A DNA stretch of 5,294 bases from Myxococcota bacterium (GTDB lineage: Bacteria > Myxococcota_C > UBA6777): positions 1 through 5,294 of the forward strand of contig CAUJFU010000514.1 of the NCBI GenBank assembly GCA_963169055.1, in the 5' to 3' direction. The position numbers and the translations under genes were made by a program. Of the stretch, positions 1 to 5,294 are shown piece by piece. The notes below the pieces were generated by a model. It made no database searches. It saw only the letters and a program-made list of their open reading frames with translations, and was not told the DNA's origin. The number at the start of each line of letters is the position of its first letter. Positions within the stretch are counted from its first letter, which is position 1.

Positions 1-989
1 CGTTGCGCGAGAAGTTGGCAGAACATCTCAACCAACGCAAGGGGACACACTACAAAGCCGACGAGATCATCGTCTCTGGCGGCGCAAAACAGTGCATCGC
101 CCAAGCGATCTACAGCTTGATCGCCCCCAAAGACGAAGTGTTGTTATTGGCTCCGTATTGGCCGTCTTACGTAACACAGATCCAATTGGCAGGAGGTCGC
201 GCTGTCAGCGTCCCGACACAGGCCAAAGACGGCTATCAACCCGATCTCGAAAAAATCCAAAAAGCGATCACACCACGCACTCGAATGTTGATCCTCAACA
301 GCCCCAACAACCCCACAGGCGCGGTGTACAGCCGAGCCACCATCGAGGCCATCGCCGCGATCGCCGTCGAACGCGATCTTTGGTTGCTCTCGGACGAGAT
401 CTACGAGCGCCTGACTTACCTAGACACTCCGCCCTTTTCTCCTGCTGAGATATCCCCCGAAGTCTGCGCTCGAACCATCTTGGTCAACGGATTTTCCAAG
501 TCCTGCGCGATGGCAGGTTGGCGGCTTGGCTATATGGCTGCCCCCAAGCCCTTGATCGAAGCCTGCGAAACCCTCCAAGGCGCGTGGACTTCCAACACCA
601 ATTCCATCGCCCAACGCACCGCGCTTGCTGCGTTGGATCTCGGACAGGGCTTTTTTGACGATCTGCGCGGTGTATTCGCACAGCGCGCACACTGCATCCA
701 AGCAGGACTCAACGCCATCCCAAACCTCACTGTCCCCGCACCCCAAGGGGCCTTTTATGTCCTTCCCGATTTCAAGGCTTACTTTGGCCGACGCACCCCC
801 CAAGGCAGCTACATCACTTCGAGCCACCAGATGGCCGAATACCTACTCATGGAAGCCAAAGTCGCCACCGTCCCGGGCGAACCCTTCGAGGCACCCACTT
901 GTCTGCGCCTCGCTTACGCCACCGATACACAGATCATCGAACAAGCTGTCGAACAGATCAAACACGCGCTTGCAAAACTCGACGAATAG
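1..989 (+). CDS. Class I PLP-dependent aminotransferase (aspartate aminotransferase subgroup Ib type), 5' partial
   Basis: Fold-type I PLP enzyme of the cytoplasm that moves an amino group between an amino acid and a 2-oxo acid. The closest recognisable relatives are the subgroup Ib aspartate aminotransferases (Thermus AspC / Bacillus AspB type). 328 codons are visible; full-length relatives have about 385-400, so roughly 60-70 N-terminal residues lie outside the window. The TTG at 3-5 is simply an internal Leu. Visible motifs, numbered from that codon: SGGAKQ 25-30 (phosphate-binding turn), PYWPSY 51-56 with the cofactor-stacking aromatic W53, NSPNNPTG 99-106 (N103), SDEIYE 130-135 (D131 to the pyridine N, Y134), NGFSK 162-166 with K166 the Schiff-base lysine, GWRLGY 172-177 (R174 to phosphate), PQGAFYV 247-253, and CLRLAY 300-305 with R302 for the substrate carboxylate. 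All catalytic residues are present, so it should be active. Substrate choice (aspartate, prephenate, aromatic) cannot be read from the fragment. It lies 9 nt upstream of rsmD in a likely shared transcript. Confidence 0.95.
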   Translation, partial: LREKLAEHLNQRKGTHYKADEIIVSGGAKQCIAQAIYSLIAPKDEVLLLAPYWPSYVTQIQLAGGRAVSVPTQAKDGYQPDLEKIQKAITPRTRMLILNSPNNPTGAVYSRATIEAIAAIAVERDLWLLSDEIYERLTYLDTPPFSPAEISPEVCARTILVNGFSKSCAMAGWRLGYMAAPKPLIEACETLQGAWTSNTNSIAQRTALAALDLGQGFFDDLRGVFAQRAHCIQAGLNAIPNLTVPAPQGAFYVLPDFKAYFGRRTPQGSYITSSHQMAEYLLMEAKVATVPGEPFEAPTCLRLAYATDTQIIEQAVEQIKHALAKLDE

Positions 990-992
990 GAG
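988..992 (+). promoter_or_regulatory. Shine-Dalgarno of rsmD overlapping the upstream stop codon
   Basis: AGGAG begins inside the TAG stop of the aminotransferase and ends 6 nt before the GTG at 999. This spacing fixes the GTG as the rsmD start and suggests translational coupling between the two genes. Confidence 0.8.
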
Positions 993-998
993 CCTCTG

Positions 999-1568
999 GT
1001 GCAGATCATCTCTGGAAAATACGCCCGTCACAAGCTGATCCCCCCCAAAGGACGCGAAGTCACGCGCCCTCCCCTCTCCCGCTTTCGCAAGGCCGTCTTC
1101 GATACACTCATGCCTTTTTTGCCTCGCGGATCTTATCTCGATCCATTCGGTGGAACGGGATCTTTTGCCATCGAAGCCTTGAGCCGAGGCGCATCTAGCG
1201 CCACCATCATCGAGATGGATCGCATCGCGCTCGACACCATCCGCGCTAACCTCGACCACATCGGCGTCGAAGAACCCGTCGACCTCCGCCTTGGCGATGC
1301 CCTCCAAGTCCTCCCCAAATTAGCCCAACTCGGCCAATCCTTCGCGATCATCGGCCTCGCTCCCCCTTACAACAAAGGACTCGAAACCTCCAGCCTTTTG
1401 CTTGTCGATCAATTCCCTCGACTCCTCCAAGAAGACGGCATCCTCTTTGTCCAACACCCCAACAAAGAACCCCTCCCCCCATCTCTTCAACATTTTTCTT
1501 TCTGGAAATCCCGTCGCTACGGCAATACCACCTTTTCCTACTTCACCCAAAACGACCCCACCGAATAA
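999..1568 (+). CDS. rsmD: 16S rRNA (guanine(966)-N(2))-methyltransferase RsmD
   Basis: AdoMet-dependent enzyme that, in the studied family members, methylates N2 of G966 (helix 31) of 16S rRNA late in 30S assembly. The 189 residues match the usual length of about 180-200. Seen in order: an N-terminal segment typical of the family (IISGKYARHKL 3-13, then KGREVTRPPLSRFRKAVF 17-34), AdoMet motif I as DPFGGTG 48-54 followed by the signature EALSRGA 59-65, acidic residues IIEMD 70-74 after strand 2, LGDAL 98-102, the motif IV region LAPPY 120-124, and the family's closing YGNTTFSYF 174-182. The start is GTG with AGGAG 6 nt upstream. Oddity: the first residue of the catalytic (D/N)PPY motif is Ala121 (codon GCT at 1359-1361), and the preceding 'FD' position of the family is F115-A116. 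Either a lineage variant or weakened activity is possible. In many genomes coaD follows rsmD; here a convergent cytochrome gene follows instead. Family assignment is strong; activity is not proven. Confidence 0.9.
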   Translation: MQIISGKYARHKLIPPKGREVTRPPLSRFRKAVFDTLMPFLPRGSYLDPFGGTGSFAIEALSRGASSATIIEMDRIALDTIRANLDHIGVEEPVDLRLGDALQVLPKLAQLGQSFAIIGLAPPYNKGLETSSLLLVDQFPRLLQEDGILFVQHPNKEPLPPSLQHFSFWKSRRYGNTTFSYFTQNDPTE

Positions 1569-1593
1569 TACGAAACTCGCCCGTACTGTGGCA

Positions 1594-1620
1594 TGTAGGG
1601 GCAGCCCCCCGTGGCTGCCC
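1594..1620 (+). repeat. Palindromic dispersed repeat, copy A
   Basis: The 27-nt unit reads TGTAGGGGCAGCC, then CCCCGT, then GGCTGCCC. The arms GGGCAGCC (1599-1606) and GGCTGCCC (1613-1620) form a perfect 8-bp stem with a 6-nt loop; TGTA (1594-1597) could also pair with TACA (1624-1627) across a small internal loop. The same unit, with one extra T in the loop, occurs on the opposite strand at 4209-4236. It starts 25 nt after the rsmD stop, between convergent genes. No T-tract follows on either strand, so it is not a standard intrinsic terminator, although it could act as a 3'-end hairpin. It resembles the short GC-rich palindromic 'GTAGGGGC...GCCC' repeats dispersed in many bacterial genomes. 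Confidence 0.85.
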
Positions 1621-1663
1621 TATTACAGGGCGTCTACGCACGATCCTTTGCTGTGTACATCAC

Positions 1664-1674
1664 TCGGATATCGT
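1664..1674 (+). repeat. Distal box shared by both repeat copies (copy A side)
   Basis: TCGGATATCGT lies 43 nt downstream of palindrome copy A. The identical 11-mer follows copy B by 47 nt in the same relative orientation. Beyond it both copies read GT(AT)GA(C)TT, then 2-3 variable bases, then GGGT, so the repeat unit probably extends to about 1685 and runs over the stop codon (1679-1681) of the convergent cytochrome gene. Between palindrome and box, 1621-1663 shows no gene or other clear signal. Confidence 0.6.
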
Positions 1675-1678
1675 ATGA

Positions 1679-3478
1679 TTAAGGGTGTGTGATCGGTCGA
1701 TTCAGGGGGAGATCATTGGCGAGGAATCGAAGATAAGCCACCAGCGTCCAGAGACGGGCGTCTTTGGTCCGATGATCAGGCTGTGCGATGGGGATCGGGA
1801 CAAGGCGTGCATGACGTTCTTGCGCGGGTTGATCGAGCAGCGCGGTGTGTGGACCCGCGATGATCGAAAAGGCCAGATCGCGCGTTCCAGACCCGCAACG
1901 AAACAACCCACGGCGAAAGTCGCGGATACGATAATTTCGATAGGGGCTTTTTGCACGCGCATCCACCGCAGGGATCTGGATCACGTGGCCTTCGCCTTTT
2001 TCGCCGTGACAAGAACCACATCGCTGTTCACGATACACTCCCATCCCTTGCCAAACGCGAAACATCGTATTGCGTTGATCCTCTAACCACTTGCGTTGAG
2101 CTTTGCGCTCTTCTTCTTCGCGCCACGTCGCATAGTTTCGGTATCCTTGGCGTTGAAGCCAGTATTGAAAATCATGCAGGGTAAACGTGCCGCCATCGTA
2201 TGGATCTTTTTCGATTTCTGCGGGTTTCGTGCGTACAAGGTTGGCGGTCCGCGTCCAAATACGCCGTGTTTGAACGCCCAGCCATCCGAAAAGTTGAAAC
2301 GATTTTTGGGGCTTCAATTTGACTTCACGAAAACGCTTTCGCATATCGCGCATAAAAAAGCGCATGAACGATGAACGTCCGCCTTTTTTGCGCCATGCTT
2401 CGAGGGTTTGCGGGAATTTTCGCATATGTTCTGACGCCCAATCTGCACGCGACAACCGCACTCGGCGCGGATCAGAACGCAACCACTGACCAAAGGCCAG
2501 CCATTCCATGCTGTCCTTCCACCCGGGAAAAGAGTCTTTGCTCGGAGCCAAATCCTTTGGTTGTTTTGCCAGCCATGCCTCATGACGTTCGCTCCACCAC
2601 TTTTCGTACCAAGCAACAAAGTCACGGCGTTGAAGTTGTCGGTACGTCGGGGGGTACGGACGCAGGTGCTTGAGATACTCGCTCGGCTCGCCCTCTTTGC
2701 TGAGATAGATCAACTGACGAACATACTCCGCAAGCGAAGCGATCTGCCACTCGCGCAAAGACCGCCCGATCGGCAACATCCCTGCTTCGGGGATCCCTCG
2801 TTTAAGTGTTCGGATGATATCTTCGGTGTTGGGAAAGCGGGACGAGCGGCACAAGATGTTTTTGTGGTTGGTCAGATCAGGCAGATCTCGCTCTAGCTTT
2901 GCGGCCAACACCCCGTTGCCTCGGCCTGACGCGCCATGACAAGACGCGCACATCCGACGATACAAACGCCGACCTTCATCCAAGCGAATGTTCACACTGC
3001 TTGCTTGCGTACGCTCTAGCTCGGATTGTCCGCCACGATGCTCTGCTTTGATCTGTCGATTCAAATACAGCAGGAGCTTTTCACCTTCAGGACGCAACAC
3101 CCAATCCCCCGCTTTATCGCGGGTTAACAACTGCGGCTGAGCGGACGCACTTTTGTTATGAGAAAGCTTGCGCGGAGCCAACAAATAAGCCTTCAACCAC
3201 TCACGCGAAAGCGGCTCTCGCAATAGCTCGCCCCACCGTTGTTCTTTGGCGTAGGGATGATCATAAGACCAAAGACCCGACAAACGAAAGACTTCGCGCC
3301 CCATCCGAACATCCGCTGTCAAGGACGGGCGGATATCGGCTTTTGACGGCATCAAAAGGTTTCCCCACACCACGATCGCCAAACCCAAAGACGCCAAAGA
3401 TGAAAACAATCCCCAACTGATCCAACGCCCTCGGATGTTTGGGGTGTTCGGTAATTTTTCCTCTTGCTGTTCCGTCAT
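1679..3478 (-). CDS. Membrane-anchored cytochrome c with two CxxCH heme domains and a degenerate third domain
   Basis: Predicted electron-transfer protein anchored in the inner membrane with its heme domains outside the cytoplasm. Residues are numbered from the ATG at 3478 (599 aa). One hydrophobic segment at about 19-43 serves as uncleaved anchor. Residues 57-145 look like a cytochrome c fold (MGREVF, then REPLSREWLKAYLLAPRKL near 87-105), but the heme position reads GLWSYDH (68-74) with no cysteine. Heme domain 1 has CASCH at 177-181 and a likely Met ligand at 234 (GMLP), ending near 260. A spacer of about 200 residues (275-475), rich in Trp, Arg and Lys, follows. Heme domain 2 has CGSCH at 487-491, FRRGLFRCG around 521-529 and WTLVAYL at 577-583, but no Met anywhere after the heme site. 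The ATG has GGAGG 11 nt upstream; an in-frame GTG at 3553 would add 25 residues but has no Shine-Dalgarno sequence. No family name is claimed; redox partner and pathway are unknown. An oxidase- or dehydrogenase-linked donor is possible. Confidence 0.85.
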   Translation of the reverse strand: MTEQQEEKLPNTPNIRGRWISWGLFSSLASLGLAIVVWGNLLMPSKADIRPSLTADVRMGREVFRLSGLWSYDHPYAKEQRWGELLREPLSREWLKAYLLAPRKLSHNKSASAQPQLLTRDKAGDWVLRPEGEKLLLYLNRQIKAEHRGGQSELERTQASSVNIRLDEGRRLYRRMCASCHGASGRGNGVLAAKLERDLPDLTNHKNILCRSSRFPNTEDIIRTLKRGIPEAGMLPIGRSLREWQIASLAEYVRQLIYLSKEGEPSEYLKHLRPYPPTYRQLQRRDFVAWYEKWWSERHEAWLAKQPKDLAPSKDSFPGWKDSMEWLAFGQWLRSDPRRVRLSRADWASEHMRKFPQTLEAWRKKGGRSSFMRFFMRDMRKRFREVKLKPQKSFQLFGWLGVQTRRIWTRTANLVRTKPAEIEKDPYDGGTFTLHDFQYWLQRQGYRNYATWREEEERKAQRKWLEDQRNTMFRVWQGMGVYREQRCGSCHGEKGEGHVIQIPAVDARAKSPYRNYRIRDFRRGLFRCGSGTRDLAFSIIAGPHTALLDQPAQERHARLVPIPIAQPDHRTKDARLWTLVAYLRFLANDLPLNRPITHP

Positions 3479-3489
3479 CGACTCCGCAA

Positions 3490-3494
3490 CCTCC
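3490..3494 (-). promoter_or_regulatory. Likely Shine-Dalgarno of the cytochrome gene
   Basis: GGAGG on the - strand lies 11 nt before the ATG at 3478. It is the only strong Shine-Dalgarno candidate near the possible starts and favours that ATG over the GTG at 3553. The spacing is at the long end of the useful range. Confidence 0.55.
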
Positions 3495-3569
3495 ACAACG
3501 CACACCGTACGATACCGCCGACAAGAGCGCAGACTTCGCAACTCCTTCAGCACATCTCAAAAGGGTCTC

Positions 3570-3597
3570 AGATTACAAGCTTCGCGCAGCCTGTCAA
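3570..3597 (-). promoter_or_regulatory. Possible sigma-70-type promoter for the cytochrome gene
   Basis: On the - strand a perfect -35 hexamer TTGACA (3597-3592) is followed after 16 nt by TAATCT (3575-3570), which keeps the most conserved -10 positions (TA and final T). The -35 box overlaps the TGA stop of the upstream two-TM gene. Transcription would start near 3562, giving a leader of about 85 nt before the ATG at 3478 but only about 9 nt before the GTG at 3553, which again supports the ATG. This is inferred from sequence only; a -35-like hexamer can occur by chance. Confidence 0.45.
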
Positions 3598-4109
3598 GCT
3601 GTCCCTTCGGTGTGAGTGGCTTTTGCTTGCATACGCGCTCGGTAGTGCTGTTCGAGACTTTGCTGGCGTGCGCTCACCGAGGCTTCGAGGGTTGCAAGAT
3701 CGGCCTTGGCCTCGATCAGTTCTTCGGGGTGTGTCAACGGCCATACCAACAAATCCCGCAAGCCGAGATCCATGATCGCTTTGTCCGAACGATGGACATT
3801 TTCCATAAAGATCTTGAGATCTTCTTCGCCTCGCGCCTTCCACACCCAGCGAAACAGCGGGATCAGATACACCAACACCGCAACTGAAAACGCCACAGAC
3901 CCCGACATCCCGACCCCTACACCGATCCCAATCAATACTCCGATGCTTGCCACAGCCAAAAGCAACGCAGCAGGACGAACCAGCCCCCGATACAAGCGCT
4001 TTACACGCGCATCGCTCCGCGCTTGCGCAAGATCATTGCGCGCATAATCCAAATAAGAGATCCCTTCAAAAAACAAGACTCTTTCTTCTTCATGCAGTTT
4101 GCTCGCCAT
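3594..4109 (-). CDS. Hypothetical two-TM membrane protein with helical tail
   Basis: No family recognised. From the ATG at 4109 the product has 171 residues. The charged N-terminal region (about 1-45; starts MASKLHEEER) looks cytoplasmic and helical. Two adjacent hydrophobic segments follow, at about 47-68 (glycine-rich, GVLIGIGVGVG) and 70-88 (ending LIPLFRWVW), forming a hairpin. A charged C-terminal half follows; 129-163 (EELIEAKADLATLEASVSAR and on) has heptad-like hydrophobic spacing and may form a coiled coil. By the positive-inside pattern both tails should be cytoplasmic. The ATG has GAGG 7 nt upstream; a GTG two codons earlier (4115) has GGGAG 8 nt upstream and is a real alternative. 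It lies between a larger two-TM protein and the cytochrome on the same strand. Role unknown; a scaffold or assembly protein for a membrane complex would fit but is speculation. Confidence 0.7.
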   Translation of the reverse strand: MASKLHEEERVLFFEGISYLDYARNDLAQARSDARVKRLYRGLVRPAALLLAVASIGVLIGIGVGVGMSGSVAFSVAVLVYLIPLFRWVWKARGEEDLKIFMENVHRSDKAIMDLGLRDLLVWPLTHPEELIEAKADLATLEASVSARQQSLEQHYRARMQAKATHTEGTA

Positions 4110-4150
4110 CTCCACACCTCACACTCCCACACCATCCAACCCAACAAGTC

Positions 4151-4161
4151 ACGATATCCGA
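4151..4161 (-). repeat. Distal box shared by both repeat copies (copy B side)
   Basis: Read on the - strand this is TCGGATATCGT, identical to 1664-1674 on the + strand. It lies 47 nt downstream of palindrome copy B and about 42 nt upstream of the ATG of the two-TM gene. A weaker intermediate similarity, ACG(G)CA(T)CGATC, is found between palindrome and box in both copies. Confidence 0.6.
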
Positions 4162-4208
4162 AAGAAGCTTGGCCGATCGATGCCGTCTGCTGTGGCTGCT
4201 TTGTTCTT

Positions 4209-4236
4209 GGGCAGCCACAGGGGGGCTGCCCCTACA
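4209..4236 (-). repeat. Palindromic dispersed repeat, copy B
   Basis: On the - strand this reads TGTAGGGGCAGCC, CCCCTGT, GGCTGCCC. It is identical to copy A except for one inserted T in the loop. The stem arms are 4224-4231 and 4209-4216 (8 bp). It starts 29 nt past the stop of the 5225-4266 gene and in sense orientation to it, the same arrangement copy A has with rsmD. The 156-nt gap 4110-4265 is otherwise without a gene. No T-tract follows the stem, so it is not a standard intrinsic terminator. Confidence 0.85.
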
Positions 4237-4265
4237 TTTCCCGAACACACTTGGCGGATTTCGTG

Positions 4266-5225
4266 TCAGCTCGCTGTGTAATACGGGCAACCTTTTTCAG
4301 GCGCAACGGGGTAGGCCCCTCGTGCGTTTAAGATGCCCAACCAACGGGCTTCTTCACGCTGCATCAACAGATCCAAGCGAGCGATCGCTTGTTGTTGCGC
4401 AGGAGGGCGGGACGCGGATTGCTCGCGCAAAACAACCAGATCCGACCAAGAGATATCCCCCTTGTATCCGAGGATATCGAACGGCTCCGTTGCGGGGAAA
4501 TCAACATCAAGCAGATGCCGCTTGAGCAAACGCGCCACCTCAAAAAACCGCTGTGTGCCTTCGACATCGCCCGCCTCGTTGACATTGGGTGGCGGGGCTT
4601 TTTCAAGACGGTTCGCCCACTGCGGAAGCTCACGCAGGTACAGCGTCGTCAATAACTGATGAAAGCGCCCCATGATGCCTTTTTGGTGGCGTGCCAACAA
4701 GATCTGACGCGGGTCGATCACGTTGTTTTGGCTTTGCTCCATGACCTCTTCGGCAAGTTTTGTCAGTTCGTTGATCAGCGCGATGGTTTCTTCGAGCGCA
4801 AGGGGCGGAGCCAACTTTGCGCGTTGGCGTGCAGCATCCCGCGACCGTGTCAATTGTTCACAAGTCGGCGTTGGAAACAGCAGATCATCCCGCCGGTACG
4901 GCGTTGTCGAGAAAGACTTTCCACAGGCCCCGCAGGTGTAAGGCTTGCTCAAAGCCTCATCCTGCTTTGCACACACCGTTCCAAAACCGATGCTTTGGAG
5001 TCCTTCAGCGGTGTAGCGCTTGCGCGGGTGCCGAAAACGCCACCCCACCACCAACAACCCCACACCTAGCACAAAGCAAAACACCAAGTGATTCCAACGC
5101 ATCACCTGCGCCGAACCCCGCAATGTAACAAATAGGCCCCATCCTCCGACAAAAAAACACAAACTGGCAAGGCCAAGGCTCATCCCCCATCGCAGCGCGA
5201 TCTTGTCTTGCGGGTATATTTCCAC
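4266..5225 (-). CDS. Hypothetical two-TM protein with CxxC (zinc-ribbon-like) cytoplasmic domain
   Basis: No family recognised. 319 residues from a GTG start with an AGGA about 10 nt upstream; ATG at 5183 (Met15) is an alternative but would start within the first membrane segment. Hydrophobic segments lie at about 13-35 and 45-62 with a short loop between them, so both termini should be cytoplasmic, with the basic HPRKR at 66-70 just inside. Next comes a Cys-containing patch: C85, C98-x2-C101 (YTCGACGKSF, like one knuckle of a zinc ribbon) and C122. If metal is bound, the four Cys would have irregular spacing; a second CxxC is missing. Residues 125-300 are mostly charged helix, with LLTTLYLREL 191-200, SWSDLVVLREQ 259-269 and a Leu/Arg-rich stretch around 280-298. 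The gene is the most upstream of the three - strand genes here; a role linked to the cytochrome is inferred from position only. Confidence 0.65.
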   Translation of the reverse strand: MEIYPQDKIALRWGMSLGLASLCFFVGGWGLFVTLRGSAQVMRWNHLVFCFVLGVGLLVVGWRFRHPRKRYTAEGLQSIGFGTVCAKQDEALSKPYTCGACGKSFSTTPYRRDDLLFPTPTCEQLTRSRDAARQRAKLAPPLALEETIALINELTKLAEEVMEQSQNNVIDPRQILLARHQKGIMGRFHQLLTTLYLRELPQWANRLEKAPPPNVNEAGDVEGTQRFFEVARLLKRHLLDVDFPATEPFDILGYKGDISWSDLVVLREQSASRPPAQQQAIARLDLLMQREEARWLGILNARGAYPVAPEKGCPYYTAS

Positions 5226-5294
5226 GGTCTTATGTTCCTATGCTTCATGGCGGCAGACCCGCCGAATGAACGGCCATCACGTCATCCGCAAAGG
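5226..5294. other. Upstream region of the 5225-4266 gene; no gene assigned
   Basis: A small perfect hairpin lies on both strands at 5249-5263 (GGCGG, loop CAGAC, CCGCC). On the - strand two frames stay open from the window edge to stops at 5277 and 5245, so the 3' end of an upstream gene is possible. On the + strand an ATG at 5247 runs open to the edge, without a Shine-Dalgarno sequence. The stretch is too short to choose between these, and no convincing promoter is visible. Confidence 0.3.

Noticed and set aside
420-827. Long open frame antisense to the aminotransferase
   Set aside because: It lies fully opposite a gene with all family motifs and its product shows no recognisable motif; codon bias of the real gene explains the open frame.
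843-1307. Antisense open frame across the aminotransferase end and rsmD
   Set aside because: It shadows two well supported genes and has no domain signal.
1599-1620. Intrinsic terminator for rsmD
   Set aside because: The GC-rich stem is present but no T-tract follows on either strand, and the same sequence recurs at 4209-4236, so it is better described as a repeat.
1760-1850. Frameshift that removed the Met ligand of the second heme domain
   Set aside because: An alternative frame holds a Met here, but the normal frame continues into the correct C-terminal helix (WTLVAYL), and two compensating shifts would be needed.
2314-2896. Overlapping open frames on both strands inside the cytochrome spacer
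   Set aside because: The cytochrome frame runs unbroken through the region and reaches both heme motifs; the others are shorter and featureless.
1594-4236. Insertion sequence or composite transposon bounded by the inverted repeats
   Set aside because: No transposase or integrase lies inside and no target-site duplication is visible at the outer edges.
3947-4525. 192-codon + strand frame covering repeat copy B
   Set aside because: It runs antisense through two - strand genes and the repeat, with a low-complexity His/Pro/Ser-rich product and no ribosome binding signal.
5247-5294. Start of a divergent + strand gene at the right edge
   Set aside because: Only 16 codons are visible, with no Shine-Dalgarno or promoter, so it cannot be told from chance.

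Overview
The window looks like ordinary bacterial chromosome, roughly mid-50s % GC by eye and densely coding. It carries two genes on the + strand on the left and three genes on the - strand on the right, which converge near position 1570-1680. A c-type cytochrome with an N-terminal membrane anchor implies a respiring bacterium with a cytochrome c maturation system and heme domains on the outer face of the membrane, most likely a Gram-negative. The lineage cannot be fixed from the sequence alone.

Left part (1-1568, + strand): the 3' three quarters or so of a class I PLP-dependent aminotransferase (aspartate aminotransferase subgroup Ib type) is followed 9 nt later by rsmD, the 16S rRNA G966 N2-methyltransferase. 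The rsmD ribosome binding site overlaps the aminotransferase stop codon, so the two are almost certainly co-transcribed. This RsmD has Ala where the family usually has Asp in the catalytic DPPY motif.

Middle and right part (1679-5225, - strand): reading leftwards from 5225 come a two-TM protein with a CxxC zinc-ribbon-like motif, a smaller two-TM protein with a helical tail, and a large anchored cytochrome c. The cytochrome has two CxxCH sites, an apparent third cytochrome fold that has lost its heme site, and a Trp/Arg-rich spacer of about 200 residues between the two heme domains. The C-terminal heme domain contains no methionine, so the usual Met axial ligand is absent. The three genes share a strand and may be functionally linked, but the gaps of 156 nt (with a repeat) and about 115 nt (with a possible promoter) argue against one tightly coupled operon.

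Repeats: the most interesting non-coding signal is a pair of near-identical palindromic elements (1594-1620 and 4209-4236, opposite orientation). Each lies 25-29 nt downstream of a stop codon, in sense orientation to that gene. Each is followed 43-47 nt later by the same 11-mer (TCGGATATCGT). This suggests a dispersed repeat family of about 80-90 bp. The two copies bracket the cytochrome gene and the small two-TM gene as inverted repeats. I see no tRNA, rRNA, CRISPR array, transposase or phage gene.
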